From an uncultured Atopobium sp. (lineage in GTDB: Bacteria; Actinomycetota; Coriobacteriia; Coriobacteriales; Atopobiaceae), in the NCBI GenBank assembly GCA_946997485.1, contig CAMPVF010000006.1, positions 30,103-94,102 of the forward strand: 64,000 nt of DNA, in the 5' to 3' direction. The notes under the pieces were generated by a model. It was not told the origin of the DNA, made no database searches, and saw only the letters and a program-made list of their open reading frames with translations. Shown here piece by piece: positions 9,141-17,741 of this stretch; positions within the stretch are counted from its first letter, which is position 1; each line of letters begins with the position of its first letter. The translations under genes were made by a program, and so were the position numbers.

Positions 9141-9500
9141 CTACGCCTCCTTTCCAGGTGCAACGACAATAGTAATGTGGCTCGTGCGCTTGTTAATGCG
9201 CGATGCGGAGCCTTTAGCACGAGGACGAATACGCTTAAGCGTTGGTCCTTCGTTAACGTATGCTGCAGTAACAACCAAGTTGCTTGCGCGCAGGTTGTTG
9301 TTGTTTTCTGCGTTTGCTACGGCCGAGTGCAAAACTTTGCTAACCGGCTCAGCAGCTGCACGTGTAGTAAATTGCAAAATTTCGAATGCACGCTCAACAG
9401 ATTTGTTGCGGATGGTATCTACTACCATGCGTGCTTTGCGAGGTGCCATGCGAACAAATTTCGCAGTAGCTTTAATCTCGTTTGCGTTAGTGTTTGCCAT
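9141..9500 (-). CDS. rplV: Large ribosomal subunit protein L22
   Basis: 119 residues. Conserved features include [21 protein letters not shown] at the start and the beta-hairpin region [24 protein letters not shown] at the end, which in other bacteria reaches into the peptide exit tunnel and is a macrolide-resistance hotspot. Nothing in the hairpin looks truncated or enlarged. GGGGG lies ahead of the ATG. Confidence 0.97.
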   Translation of the reverse strand: MANTNANEIKATAKFVRMAPRKARMVVDTIRNKSVERAFEILQFTTRAAAEPVSKVLHSAVANAENNNNLRASNLVVTAAYVNEGPTLKRIRPRAKGSASRINKRTSHITIVVAPGKEA

Positions 9501-9515
9501 GTTGTACTACCCCCT

Positions 9516-9773
9516 TTAAGCCTTGTGGCCACGGAATGTACGAGTTGGGGCAAACTCGCCCAACTTGTGACCTACCATAGACTCAGTAAGATATACAGGC
9601 ACATGTTTACGACCATCATGAACCGCGATTGTGTGACCTACCATCTCGGGAAAGATGGTTGAAGAACGCGACCATGTTTTGATTACGTCTTTGGATCCTG
9701 CCTCGTTCATAGCGGCTACGCGCGCAAGGAGGCGAGTCTCCACAAACGGGCCCTTCTTGAGACTTCTGCTCAT
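9516..9773 (-). CDS. rpsS: Small ribosomal subunit protein S19
   Basis: 85 residues. It begins [16 protein letters not shown] and ends [16 protein letters not shown], both diagnostic for S19, which sits in the 30S head with S13. GAGGAG lies ten bases before the ATG. It is in the standard place between L2 and L22. Confidence 0.98.
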   Translation of the reverse strand: MSRSLKKGPFVETRLLARVAAMNEAGSKDVIKTWSRSSTIFPEMVGHTIAVHDGRKHVPVYLTESMVGHKLGEFAPTRTFRGHKA

Positions 9774-9804
9774 TTTGTAAATCTCCTCTTACTTAGGTAT
9801 CCAA

Positions 9805-10641
9805 CTATTTAGAACGACGACGACGAATGATGAGGCGGTTTGAAGCCTTCTTCGGGTCACGAGTCTTGTAACCCTTGGTTGGTTTACCCCAAGGTGTAAC
9901 AGATGGACGACCAGAAGTGTGGTTCTTACCTTCACCACCACCGTGTGGGTGGTCTACAGGGTTCATAACCGTACCACGAACAGTTGGACGAACGCCGCGC
10001 CAACGCTGACGACCAGCTTTACCAATAACAATATTGGAGTGGTCGGCATTGCCTACCTCGCCGATTGTTGCACGGCAGGTAAGAAGAACACGACGAAGCT
10101 CGCTTGAAGGCATACGCAATACGGCATAGCCGTTGTCTTTACCCATGAGCTGAATAGACGTACCAGCAGCACGTGCCATTGCAGCACCTTTACCAGGCTG
10201 GAACTCTACCGCGTGAACGAGCGTACCAACAGGAATTTCGCTTAAGGGCATTGCGTTACCAGGTTTAATATCGATGTCTTTTGCACCAGATACAACCTTA
10301 TCGCCTACATGCAAACCCTCAGGGCACAAAATGTAAGCTTTTTCACCGTCAATGTAGTGAAGCAGTGCAATACGAGCAGAACGGTTTGGGTCGTACTCAA
10401 TGGTTGCAACCTTAGCTACAACATCGTCTTTACGACGCTTAAAATCGATCCTTCTGTATTTGCGCTTGTTGCCGCCACCTTGGTGACGAGTAGTAATGCG
10501 ACCGTTATTGTTACGACCACCTTTGCTTGTAAGCGGCTCGAGAAGTGATTTCTCGGGCTTTGTGGCGGTAATCTCCGCAAAATCGGAGACAGTTTGCCAA
10601 CGCCTACCAGCACTGGTTGGCTTTAGGTGCTTTACTGCCAT
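9805..10641 (-). CDS. rplB: Large ribosomal subunit protein L2
   Basis: 278 residues, full length. It begins [14 protein letters not shown], has the N-terminal OB-like and C-terminal SH3-like domains, and carries the signature [14 protein letters not shown] near residue 225, which contains the histidine close to the peptidyl-transferase centre. GGGGAG precedes the ATG. A 130-base structured spacer separates it from rplW. Confidence 0.98.
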   Translation of the reverse strand: MAVKHLKPTSAGRRWQTVSDFAEITATKPEKSLLEPLTSKGGRNNNGRITTRHQGGGNKRKYRRIDFKRRKDDVVAKVATIEYDPNRSARIALLHYIDGEKAYILCPEGLHVGDKVVSGAKDIDIKPGNAMPLSEIPVGTLVHAVEFQPGKGAAMARAAGTSIQLMGKDNGYAVLRMPSSELRRVLLTCRATIGEVGNADHSNIVIGKAGRQRWRGVRPTVRGTVMNPVDHPHGGGEGKNHTSGRPSVTPWGKPTKGYKTRDPKKASNRLIIRRRRSK

Positions 10642-10671
10642 AAATAAATCTCCCCTTCTTGTTCCGTTGGC

Positions 10672-10768
10672 TAGTACACGTAGGGTTTAATGTGTACTAA
10701 CACCGGATTACCACGTTGCCGCGCGTATCCATTGCGCACGGCACCACACCCGCCTCATGACGGGTGCG
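10672..10768 (-). promoter_or_regulatory. Structured spacer between rplW and rplB
   Basis: Two inverted repeats lie in the rplW-rplB gap: TAGTACAC/GTGTACTA (10672-10699) and CACCCG/CGGGTG (10747-10766). Neither is followed by a T-tract, so they look like processing or stability hairpins rather than terminators. No promoter is obvious. Confidence 0.35.
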
Positions 10769-10771
10769 TAC

Positions 10772-11080
10772 TTACTTTTCGTCGGCCGCAGCTTCTTTGT
10801 TAGCAAAGATTTCGATTTCTTCGCCAGCAGCAACAGTTACTACAGCTTTTTTCCACTTGCGGGTTTTACCAGCAACATAGCGAACGCGCTTGGTTTTTGG
10901 TTGTACCCACATGGTGTTTACCTTAACAACGTGTACACCAAAGATTTTCTCGACTGCATCGGCAATCTCTTCTTTTGGAGCAGCAGCTGCTACTTCAAAG
11001 GTGTACTTTCCGGAGCTCATCAAATCGTACGAGCGCTCTGATACAACCGGACGGATGATTACTTCATAGGCGGAAGTCAT
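10772..11080 (-). CDS. rplW: Large ribosomal subunit protein L23
   Basis: 102 residues. It begins MTSAYEVIIRPVVSERSYDLM and contains the L23 pattern KYTFEVAAAAPKEEIADAVE and VVKVNTMWVQPKTKR. L23 forms part of the tunnel exit and docks trigger factor and SRP. Its ATG overlaps the rplD stop by one base. Confidence 0.97.
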   Translation of the reverse strand: MTSAYEVIIRPVVSERSYDLMSSGKYTFEVAAAAPKEEIADAVEKIFGVHVVKVNTMWVQPKTKRVRYVAGKTRKWKKAVVTVAAGEEIEIFANKEAAADEK

Positions 11081-11706
11081 TAGTTGAGCGCCTCCTCAAG
11101 TTGCTTAGCAACTGCAACAGTCATAACTAAAGCAGCATTGTCAATAAGAATGCGAGTGTTTACTTCACTTGCAGCGTAGATGATAACCTTTGGAAGGTTG
11201 CGGAATGACAGGTACGATACAACATCGTCGTCATCAACAACAAGGGTTACGCGCTTGTCTTGCAAACCAAGTGCCTTAATAATTGCAGCAGCCTGCTTGC
11301 ATGATGGCTCCTCAAAAGCAAGTTTGTCGAGCAATACAAGCTCGCCATCGGCAACTTTGCCCGAAAGAACCGAACGCATAGCAAGTTTCTTTTCTTTTTT
11401 GTTGCTACGAAGTGCATGTGAGTGGGGCGTAGGACCAAATACTACACCACCGCCAGCCCATTGAGGTGCACGAATGGTACCTTGACGAGCGCGACCGGTG
11501 CCCTTTTGGCGGAATGGCTTAACGCCACCACCGGAAACGGCAGAGCGGTTTTTGGTTGAGTGTGTTCCTTGACGAAGACATGCCTCGTACGCAACAACAA
11601 CCTGATGCACAACGGCAATGTTTGGCTCAATGCCAAAAACGTTAGAGGAAAGCTCTACGGCGTCTGCCTTCTTTCCTTCAACGTTCAATACATCAATTTT
11701 GGACAT
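11080..11706 (-). CDS. rplD: Large ribosomal subunit protein L4
   Basis: 208 residues. The long extended loop that enters the exit tunnel is recognisable (KPFRQKGTGRARQG then RAPQWAGGGVVFGP, residues about 65-95). In some bacteria L4 also represses its own operon by binding the mRNA leader; a structured leader is present upstream of rplC here. It lies 37 bases after rplC. Confidence 0.97.
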   Translation of the reverse strand: MSKIDVLNVEGKKADAVELSSNVFGIEPNIAVVHQVVVAYEACLRQGTHSTKNRSAVSGGGVKPFRQKGTGRARQGTIRAPQWAGGGVVFGPTPHSHALRSNKKEKKLAMRSVLSGKVADGELVLLDKLAFEEPSCKQAAAIIKALGLQDKRVTLVVDDDDVVSYLSFRNLPKVIIYAASEVNTRILIDNAALVMTVAVAKQLEEALN

Positions 11707-11743
11707 GTAAATCTCCTTGGTAGCCTAGGGTGTATATGTGGCC

Positions 11744-12364
11744 TTAGGCCATACGAATCGTAAGAAGGGCATTTTTGCCGCCAGGTACTGCACCTTTAAC
11801 AAGCAAAAGATTTTGCTCTTCGTCGATACGAACAAGCTTAAGATTTTTAACGGTAATGCGCTCATCGCCCATGTGACCAGCCATGTGCAAGCCCTTACGA
11901 ACACGTCCGGGGTATGCACACTGACCAATGGAACCTGGCTCGCGCTGATTGCGAGAACCGTGAGCCTTAGGGCCAGAAGAGAAATTCCAGCGTTTGATAG
12001 TACCTTGGAAACCCTTACCTTTTGATACGCCGGTTACGTCTACTGCGGTAGCGTCGGCAAAATCTTTAACGGTAATGGTGTCGCCACATGCGTGTTCTTC
12101 GCCGTTTTCAACGCGAACCTCGCACAGATGACGCAAAGGCTCTACATTGTGAGCCTTAAAGTGGCCTTCCATTGGCTTGTTGACGTGCTTTGACGAAACT
12201 TCGCCAAAACCAATTTGAATAGCGTCGTAGCCATCGGAAGATTTGGTCTTTACTTGTGACACAACGCAGGGACCTGCTTGAATAACGGTTACTGGAACTA
12301 CGTTATCGTTTTCGTCCCATACTTGCGTCATACCGATCTTGCGACCAAGAATCGTTGTGACCAT
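11744..12364 (-). CDS. rplC: Large ribosomal subunit protein L3, first gene of the truncated S10-type operon
   Basis: 206 residues from ATG 12364 (MVTTILGRKIGMTQVW); the frame runs open 141 codons further upstream but through the leader and a C-rich tract, with no L3 homology there. The W-loop region (FSSGPKAHGSRNQREPGSIG) reaches the peptidyl-transferase centre. Normally rpsJ precedes rplC; here rpsJ is 31 kb upstream on the same strand, at the end of the str operon. This gene therefore has its own promoter (12586-12558) and a leader of roughly 190 bases. Confidence 0.96.
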   Translation of the reverse strand: MVTTILGRKIGMTQVWDENDNVVPVTVIQAGPCVVSQVKTKSSDGYDAIQIGFGEVSSKHVNKPMEGHFKAHNVEPLRHLCEVRVENGEEHACGDTITVKDFADATAVDVTGVSKGKGFQGTIKRWNFSSGPKAHGSRNQREPGSIGQCAYPGRVRKGLHMAGHMGDERITVKNLKLVRIDEEQNLLLVKGAVPGGKNALLTIRMA

Positions 12365-12382
12365 ATACAATCCAATCACTCG

Positions 12383-12436
12383 GTGGTCATGGAACATCGT
12401 GTGCCAGCATATTGAATGCTGAATCCAGCGGACCAC
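12383..12436 (-). promoter_or_regulatory. Structured rplC leader (candidate ribosomal-protein autoregulatory RNA)
   Basis: In the minus-strand leader an outer stem GTGGTC (12436-12431) / GACCAC (12388-12383) encloses a hairpin CAGCAT-TCAAT-ATGCTG (12421-12405). It ends about 20 bases before the rplC ATG. S10-type operons in other bacteria are regulated by L4 binding a leader hairpin; whether this structure is homologous is not established. Confidence 0.45.
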
Positions 12437-12557
12437 ATCTTCTCCTACGTGCACATGCAGGTGTTGCGCGCCAACGTGCGGGCAGTTGTCTTTAACACAG
12501 GATAAGACAAGCACAATCGGCATAGCTATCCCATAAATGTGCAGCCTTAATAGCTTA

Positions 12558-12586
12558 CTTATATCGAGAAAGAAAAAGTCGCTCAA
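12558..12586 (-). promoter_or_regulatory. Promoter of the rplC-rplX operon
   Basis: Minus strand: -35 TTGAGC (12586-12581), 17-base spacer, -10 TATAAG (12563-12558). The start would be near 12551, giving a leader of about 187 bases to the rplC ATG. Confidence 0.65.
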
Positions 12587-12617
12587 ATAAAAATTCATGA
12601 AGAACGCATACTTTGTG

Positions 12618-12757
12618 CGGGCTGGGTGGGTGGTTTGCGGGTGGTTCGCACGGGATTGGTGGGTGCGGGGTTGGTGGGTGGTGCGGTGGGTGGTGGTTGG
12701 TTGCTGCTGCGGGGTTGGTGAGGTTGTGGTGGGTGCGAGCGGGGTTGGGGTGGGATT
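12618..12757 (+). repeat. G/T-rich low-complexity tract with many GGG runs
   Basis: About 140 bases on the plus strand made almost wholly of G and T, with more than ten runs of three or more G (GGGTGGG, GGGGTTGG and variants). It lies just upstream of the rplC promoter and upstream of the divergent envelope gene. The composition permits G-quadruplex formation on the plus strand. Reading frames through it encode only Pro/Thr/His or Gly/Val/Trp low-complexity peptides and are not genes. Confidence 0.6.
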
Positions 12758-12871
12758 TTTTGCGCGCGTTGCGCGGACAAAATTCACTCGCAGGAAAAAA
12801 TGTGTCTAGCAAAAGTTGTACACTGTATCCAATCCCGTTTTATCACAAAGCTGGTTGTAAAGGCGGTTTAT

Positions 12872-14869
12872 ATGGACGAAGAAACGCGAGTTGTTTTTAC
12901 TTTAGATGCGTCGCAGCTAACGTCGCATGTGCATGCCATGGCTCCGTGCACGGTTTTGTGCACCCTGCTGCAAATTGTTGCCGATGCAAACAACGCGCTC
13001 TGGCTTGTATTGCAGTTGCAAAACAATGCTTTAGCTGCACAAACGTGCAAGTTTAGCGTGTCGATGACCGATGATGCAGGATATACCGCTCTTGTGCCCC
13101 AGCAAGCCTTTGCTGTAGAAGTTGGCGCAGAAAGCACCTGCAATGTTATGCCAATTGCACTTGGCGATGTGCCACTTCACGCAAATCTTACCAGCGTTGA
13201 AATGTATATATGGCGCTCGGATACGCCCGCCGATGCCGCGGCACCTGAGGCTGCACCTGTTGCCGTTAATGCGGCGCCCGCGGTTGCACCTGTTGCTGCT
13301 GTTGCAGGTGCTGTTGCCCCTGTGGCAGTAGCTCCAATAGCTGAAGCTGCGGCTGAACCCGCAGTTACGCCCGTTACGACTCATGCTGAAGCTGAAACAG
13401 TATCTCCCGTTGCTGAAAGCGTTACACCCGTTGCAGCGCCTGCAGCTGATGCAGAACCTGTCAACGCAGCAAGCCCGCAAGCTGCACAAACAACCGTTAT
13501 GCCAGAGGCAAATCCACAAGCAGCAGATACCAACGCACCCGCAATGCCCGCAGCGCAGGTGTCGCAAGCAGCAGAGGCTGTGTTGCCAACCCTAGGTGAT
13601 GAGGGTTTTTCTCAACAAAAAAACGAAGGCGAAGCAACACCGCTTTATCCCGAGCATGCTGATGCTGCCCCCACCGAAGTTGTAGACCCGCTGGCAGCTG
13701 AAACGCCGCTTGCACCCGTTGCAGCCGAAACCGTGGTTTTACCTGCACAAACGCCGCAACAGCCAGTCCAATCTATGCAAGCGGCGCCCATGCCAGGCAT
13801 GCCGCAAACGCCGCAACAGCCATTGCCGCAGCAGCCATATCAACCTGCGCAAACGCAAACACCAACGGCGTTTACCCCCTATGCTACCCCGCACACGCAA
13901 GGCACTCCAAGCGCGACGACTATGCCAAGTATGGCGAATATGCCGGGCATGCCAAGTGCTCATAACGCTGCAAAACAAGCAGGCACCCCTGCTGGTCATG
14001 CAAATAAGGGGCTCATCATAGCTGTAATTGTGCTTTCTGTTGTGCTCGTTGGCGTTATTGGCGGATTTTGTTATTACCACTTTGTTATCCAGCCAAACGA
14101 AGCTACAAAACAGCAGGCAGCGCAATCGAAAACAAGCACGTCAGCCAATACCTCAAACGACAGCACTCAAAATGGCCAAGACACAACCAGTCAAAACGAC
14201 GACAACACGTTTTTAGCTATTACCAACAACACGTCGGAACCCTTCTGGGGTGTGTGGGCGTATGAATCGGATAATAAAAGCGACGCAGAAGCGCGCGCAC
14301 AAAAATTCACGCAAAAAGGCTATCCTGCCGTTGTGGTTGACACCCGAACGGTGCCGTCCGCGCCGCTACAAAAAAAGTGGGCAGTAACAATAGGCACGTG
14401 GAAAACAGAAAACGATGCTAAAAAGGCTATAAAAGCGCTGCAGGACGCAAACGTTGGAACGTTTTACACGGCATACAGCGGCGACATTAAACCGCAGGCA
14501 AATACGTCAGACCCCGTGACGCTTGAGTGCGAATTAGCTGCTGGCGGCACTATTAGTGGCAACGTTCGCAGAGACGCCAACGGCTATGTAATTGCCGATT
14601 CCGACACGCACGAATACACCGAATCGGAAGTGCTCGCGCTTAATCTTACCCCCGCTGAGCTGTGCGTTGCTTGGAATGAGCCGTTTGCGCGTCAGGGGTA
14701 CGTGTTTACTAACACAGGCATTCAAAAGTATTTTGAATCGTGCCCGTGGTATCAGGCAAAAGGAAGAGATATTACCTTGGTGGGCGCTCAAGCAAAGAAT
14801 AACGAGCTTTTTAAGAGCATTGCAAAACAGCGGGGTGATTTTAAGCCGTGGTTGTATCTTAAACCGTAA
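12872..14869 (+). CDS. Membrane-anchored envelope protein with SPOR-like and YARHG-like C-terminal domains
   Basis: 665 residues from ATG 12872, which has AAAGGCGG five bases upstream; ATG 12800 is an alternative 24 codons earlier with a weaker site. Residues 1-115 form a compact domain I do not recognise. Residues 120-370 are a long Ala/Pro/Glu/Gln-rich, low-complexity linker. A single transmembrane helix (about 379-405, LIIAVIVLSVVLVGVIGGF) follows, then about 85 residues resembling a SPOR-type fold (AEARAQKFTQKGYPAVVVD ... TWKTENDAKKAIKAL). The last 85 residues match the YARHG pattern (ESEVLALNLTPAELCVAWNE, FARQG, then SCPWYQ). It likely has a cytosolic N-terminus and an extracytoplasmic C-terminus near the peptidoglycan. 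Role in envelope sensing or assembly is inference; the gene is followed by a hydrolase on the same strand. Confidence 0.7.
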   Translation: MDEETRVVFTLDASQLTSHVHAMAPCTVLCTLLQIVADANNALWLVLQLQNNALAAQTCKFSVSMTDDAGYTALVPQQAFAVEVGAESTCNVMPIALGDVPLHANLTSVEMYIWRSDTPADAAAPEAAPVAVNAAPAVAPVAAVAGAVAPVAVAPIAEAAAEPAVTPVTTHAEAETVSPVAESVTPVAAPAADAEPVNAASPQAAQTTVMPEANPQAADTNAPAMPAAQVSQAAEAVLPTLGDEGFSQQKNEGEATPLYPEHADAAPTEVVDPLAAETPLAPVAAETVVLPAQTPQQPVQSMQAAPMPGMPQTPQQPLPQQPYQPAQTQTPTAFTPYATPHTQGTPSATTMPSMANMPGMPSAHNAAKQAGTPAGHANKGLIIAVIVLSVVLVGVIGGFCYYHFVIQPNEATKQQAAQSKTSTSANTSNDSTQNGQDTTSQNDDNTFLAITNNTSEPFWGVWAYESDNKSDAEARAQKFTQKGYPAVVVDTRTVPSAPLQKKWAVTIGTWKTENDAKKAIKALQDANVGTFYTAYSGDIKPQANTSDPVTLECELAAGGTISGNVRRDANGYVIADSDTHEYTESEVLALNLTPAELCVAWNEPFARQGYVFTNTGIQKYFESCPWYQAKGRDITLVGAQAKNNELFKSIAKQRGDFKPWLYLKP

Positions 14870-15010
14870 CGCTGTTACCTGGCGGTATAACGCTGCGTGC
14901 AGTGTTTTGGTAAGGGCGTTTTATTGAGGGTATTTTGTTGAAGGTATCGCAGCGCGGCATTGCCGTGCTGCGGTTAAGCTGCCATGTTGGCTGTTTGCAG
15001 ATTGGTAATT

Positions 15011-16243
15011 ATGAGCGCAACAACAAATCATACAGATGCGCGTTATAGCGCTGGCAATAGCGCTGCTGGTAATAGCGCTGGTAGAGAAGCCGCAAGCAGT
15101 GCGCAACGGCGCAAACATGCCGCGGTGCAACCAGCGGCGCAGGCATATGCACAAACAGCGGTGCAGCCGCTCTCTCATTCACCCAACCTTATACAGAACG
15201 CCCACGCGATGCTGCACGCGCCATCAAAACGAGTCATTATATTAGGCTCGGTAGCAGGCGTGCTTGCCGTAGCTGCCCTAACAGCAGGATTGTTTGTACT
15301 TACAACAAACAAAGCCAATACAACGGCCAAGCAAGCTGCCCTTGAGGAATCTGTGCAAACAAATACCAGCGCGCAAGACAGCGGAGATACCGCTACAAAC
15401 GAAAGCGACGCGCAATCTTCGAGCAACAATGCCACACCAGACGCATCCAATGCAAACGGACGCGATGACGCATCCGCGCAGCTAAGCGCCCTTAAAACCG
15501 AGTTAGAGCAGGTAGTAACTCCATATGGCAATGCCGTTTCGGTATCGGTTGTTGCCATACGCACGGGCGCCACCTGCGACATAAACGCAAACAAGCAGGT
15601 TATTTCGGCATCGATGATTAAGCTTGCCGTGATGGCCGCCTATCTTCAGGCAGTTGACGCAGGCACCATTAACCCGCAACAAGCACTGCCCTTGGCACGC
15701 ATAAAAATTGTGGGTGGAACAGGCAAAATTCAGTCTGAGCGCGCGCGGACATACACCTATGATGCGTTATGCCGCTACATGATTATGTATAGCGATAACA
15801 CCGCAACAAATGCGCTGATAGATGCCCTTGGCGTGAACGCTGTTAATGCGCGAGCACGCGAGCTTGGCTGCACGCATACAACACTTAATCGCAAGCTTAT
15901 GCAGCTTAATACTGGTGTTGAAAATTACACGTCGGCGGCCGATGTAAGCCGACTTCTTTGTGCGTTTTACACGCAAACCGCCGCAAGCGCAGGTCAATGC
16001 ACCAAAGCCATGGACTTTTTGCTACAGCAAACCGATGGGGACGGCATTCCGCAGGGACTTTCTGGCGTGCAGTTTGCACACAAAACGGGAACGCTGAGCG
16101 GCATTCGTCACGATGGCGGGATTGTTATGGCGCGCAGCCCTTACACGATTGTGGTGATGTGTGAGCTGCCCGAAGGAAAAGCAAATGCCCTGATGGCGCA
16201 GGTTGCCCGCAAAACGCAGCAATATTTTTCCCGTACGCAGTAG
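15011..16243 (+). CDS. Membrane-anchored beta-lactamase-fold serine hydrolase (deacylation glutamate absent)
   Basis: 410 residues from ATG 15011; ATG 14984 is nine codons earlier and neither start has a strong ribosome-binding site. Residues 1-73 are Ala/Asn/Gln-rich, a membrane helix spans about 74-98, and a Ser/Asn/Asp-rich linker follows to 155. The catalytic domain has the active-site SMIK (Ser201, Lys204), SDN (261-263) and KTG (358-360). In the omega-loop region TLNRKLMQLN the position equal to Ambler Glu166 is Leu296, so hydrolysis of the penicilloyl-enzyme is unlikely. This matches the Gram-positive beta-lactamase-related serine hydrolases rather than true resistance enzymes. It may act on, or sense, peptidoglycan peptides outside the membrane. 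141 bases separate it from the preceding envelope gene, so co-transcription is plausible. Confidence 0.8.
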   Translation: MSATTNHTDARYSAGNSAAGNSAGREAASSAQRRKHAAVQPAAQAYAQTAVQPLSHSPNLIQNAHAMLHAPSKRVIILGSVAGVLAVAALTAGLFVLTTNKANTTAKQAALEESVQTNTSAQDSGDTATNESDAQSSSNNATPDASNANGRDDASAQLSALKTELEQVVTPYGNAVSVSVVAIRTGATCDINANKQVISASMIKLAVMAAYLQAVDAGTINPQQALPLARIKIVGGTGKIQSERARTYTYDALCRYMIMYSDNTATNALIDALGVNAVNARARELGCTHTTLNRKLMQLNTGVENYTSAADVSRLLCAFYTQTAASAGQCTKAMDFLLQQTDGDGIPQGLSGVQFAHKTGTLSGIRHDGGIVMARSPYTIVVMCELPEGKANALMAQVARKTQQYFSRTQ

Positions 16244-16308
16244 CGGCAAATAGTAGCGGCAAACCAGCGTTTTCCCGCACGATAACAGCGCTATAAAAGC
16301 AAGGACAG

Positions 16309-16345
16309 AAAAACGCAGCCGCAAGCAACATGTGCCCACGGCTGC
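16309..16345 (-). terminator. Terminator of the zinc-ribbon YIP1-like gene
   Basis: Minus strand: GCAGCCG, 17-base loop, CGGCTGC, then GTTTTTC. It lies about 40 bases past the stop at 16382, between convergent genes. Confidence 0.65.
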
Positions 16346-16381
16346 AGCAATTAATGCAACGCTTTGCGCAGCTTACAGCAT

Positions 16382-17524
16382 TTACAGCAGGTGAAATGCG
16401 CCTAACACATTTTCGAACACTGACATTATCGACGCCAGTGAGAATATCATGTAAATAATTGCCGATATAATTGAGCCCAACATCGGAAGATACACAAGAT
16501 GCATGGTTTCGTGCGCGTCAGTGGAGCGACCTTCTGCAAGAACAACAATCGCGGCGGCGTAAAAGATAGGTCCGCTCATAACCAGCAAAATACCAGATAG
16601 CACCGCCACATTGATAATGCCAAACAGCATTGCTAATACAGAAAACAGCAGGTTAATGTTGGAGTACTGCGCCACACGCGTTACAAAACCCAAAAACGAG
16701 AGCGGCTCTTTGTGATTCATACGATATGCCGCATACGTAAGCGCAAGGAAAATAAACTGACAAATAACCGTAACAACCACCATGTTAAATGCCGTGCCAA
16801 CAATTGAATGCCCAATGTTGATAGTCACATGATTAACCGTTCCCGTGAAAAGCATGTCAAGACTTGCGTTGCTCGACGGCTGTATGGGGTTATACATCCT
16901 TCCCACCGAAACAGCAACCATCAGCGCAATGCAAAGCGGCTGCAACACAAGGGAAAGCACGCCAAACCAGGATGGGACAACATCGTTAAGTGATGGATGT
17001 CTAATTGACGCCAAAACCCATCCAAAAAAGTTTGAGGCTGTTTGCTTTGCCTGCTGAACGTTTGCCGACGACGCAACCTGTTTCAACTGTGCAGCTGCAG
17101 CTTCGGTGGCGTTGGCAAATGCTTGTGACGCCTGAGCTGATGCAGGTGCTGCTGCTGAGAAAGGCTGATTGGTTGCAGGCTGCGGTTGAGGCGCAGCATG
17201 AGGGGCTTGTTGCGGCTGCGGCTGGTGAGGTGTTCCGGGTATGGAGGCCGGCATAGGCGTGGGTGCGGGCATAGGCGTGGGTGCGCCAGGTACGCCCGGT
17301 ATTGCTTGCGCAGGTGCTGGTGCTCCCGGCACGCCCGGTATTGCTTGCGCAGGTGCTGGTGCAGGCGCAGGTGCTGGTGCGGGCGCAGGTGCCGGTACAG
17401 ACGTGGGTGCCGACACACCAGCATACGCAGCCGTGTTAATGCGCACGCCACATCCCTTGCACTGGGCATCACCAATCGCAAGCGGCGTTCCGCATTTCGG
17501 ACAACTAAAAGACATGGTAGCCAT
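16382..17524 (-). CDS. Zinc-ribbon multi-pass membrane protein (YIP1/DUF6574-like)
   Basis: 380 residues from ATG 17524, with AAGAAGG six bases upstream; the 16 codons before it are not needed. Residues 7-27 hold a zinc ribbon (CPKCG ... CKGCG). Residues 35-105 are Pro/Ala tandem repeats including two copies of AQAIPGVPGAP. After a Gln/Ala-rich stretch there are about five hydrophobic helices (residues 185-380) in the arrangement of bacterial YIP1-like proteins. The zinc ribbon would face the cytosol. Function is unknown; it is convergent with the serine hydrolase and follows another zinc-ribbon gene on the same strand. Confidence 0.7.
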   Translation of the reverse strand: MATMSFSCPKCGTPLAIGDAQCKGCGVRINTAAYAGVSAPTSVPAPAPAPAPAPAPAPAQAIPGVPGAPAPAQAIPGVPGAPTPMPAPTPMPASIPGTPHQPQPQQAPHAAPQPQPATNQPFSAAAPASAQASQAFANATEAAAAQLKQVASSANVQQAKQTASNFFGWVLASIRHPSLNDVVPSWFGVLSLVLQPLCIALMVAVSVGRMYNPIQPSSNASLDMLFTGTVNHVTINIGHSIVGTAFNMVVVTVICQFIFLALTYAAYRMNHKEPLSFLGFVTRVAQYSNINLLFSVLAMLFGIINVAVLSGILLVMSGPIFYAAAIVVLAEGRSTDAHETMHLVYLPMLGSIISAIIYMIFSLASIMSVFENVLGAFHLL

Positions 17525-17741
17525 ATCAAACCTTCTTTCTTTATCGCTCACATGAGCGCACATTGCTCGCACTCACACCAGCAATCATATAAACAAACTC
17601 AACCAACTTCGCCACATGCGCCAAACTCAACTACATTCGTCACATTCGCCAACTTCGCCACATTCGACCAAGTGTAACCAAGCCGCAGCTACAGCCAAAA
17701 TTAGGGTTTAACCCAAAACGCAGCTAAAACACAGAGCTGCC

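Noticed and set aside
12555..12812. Pro/Thr/His-rich frames upstream of rplC
   Set aside because: They read through the G-rich tract, have low-complexity composition and no ribosome-binding site.
13031..13567. Cys- and Arg-rich 178-codon frame on the minus strand
   Set aside because: Antisense to the Ala/Pro-rich linker of the YARHG-like gene; the composition is a by-product of GCN and CCN codons.
15011..16243. Annotation as a beta-lactamase resistance gene
   Set aside because: The residue equal to Glu166 is Leu, so turnover of beta-lactams is not expected.
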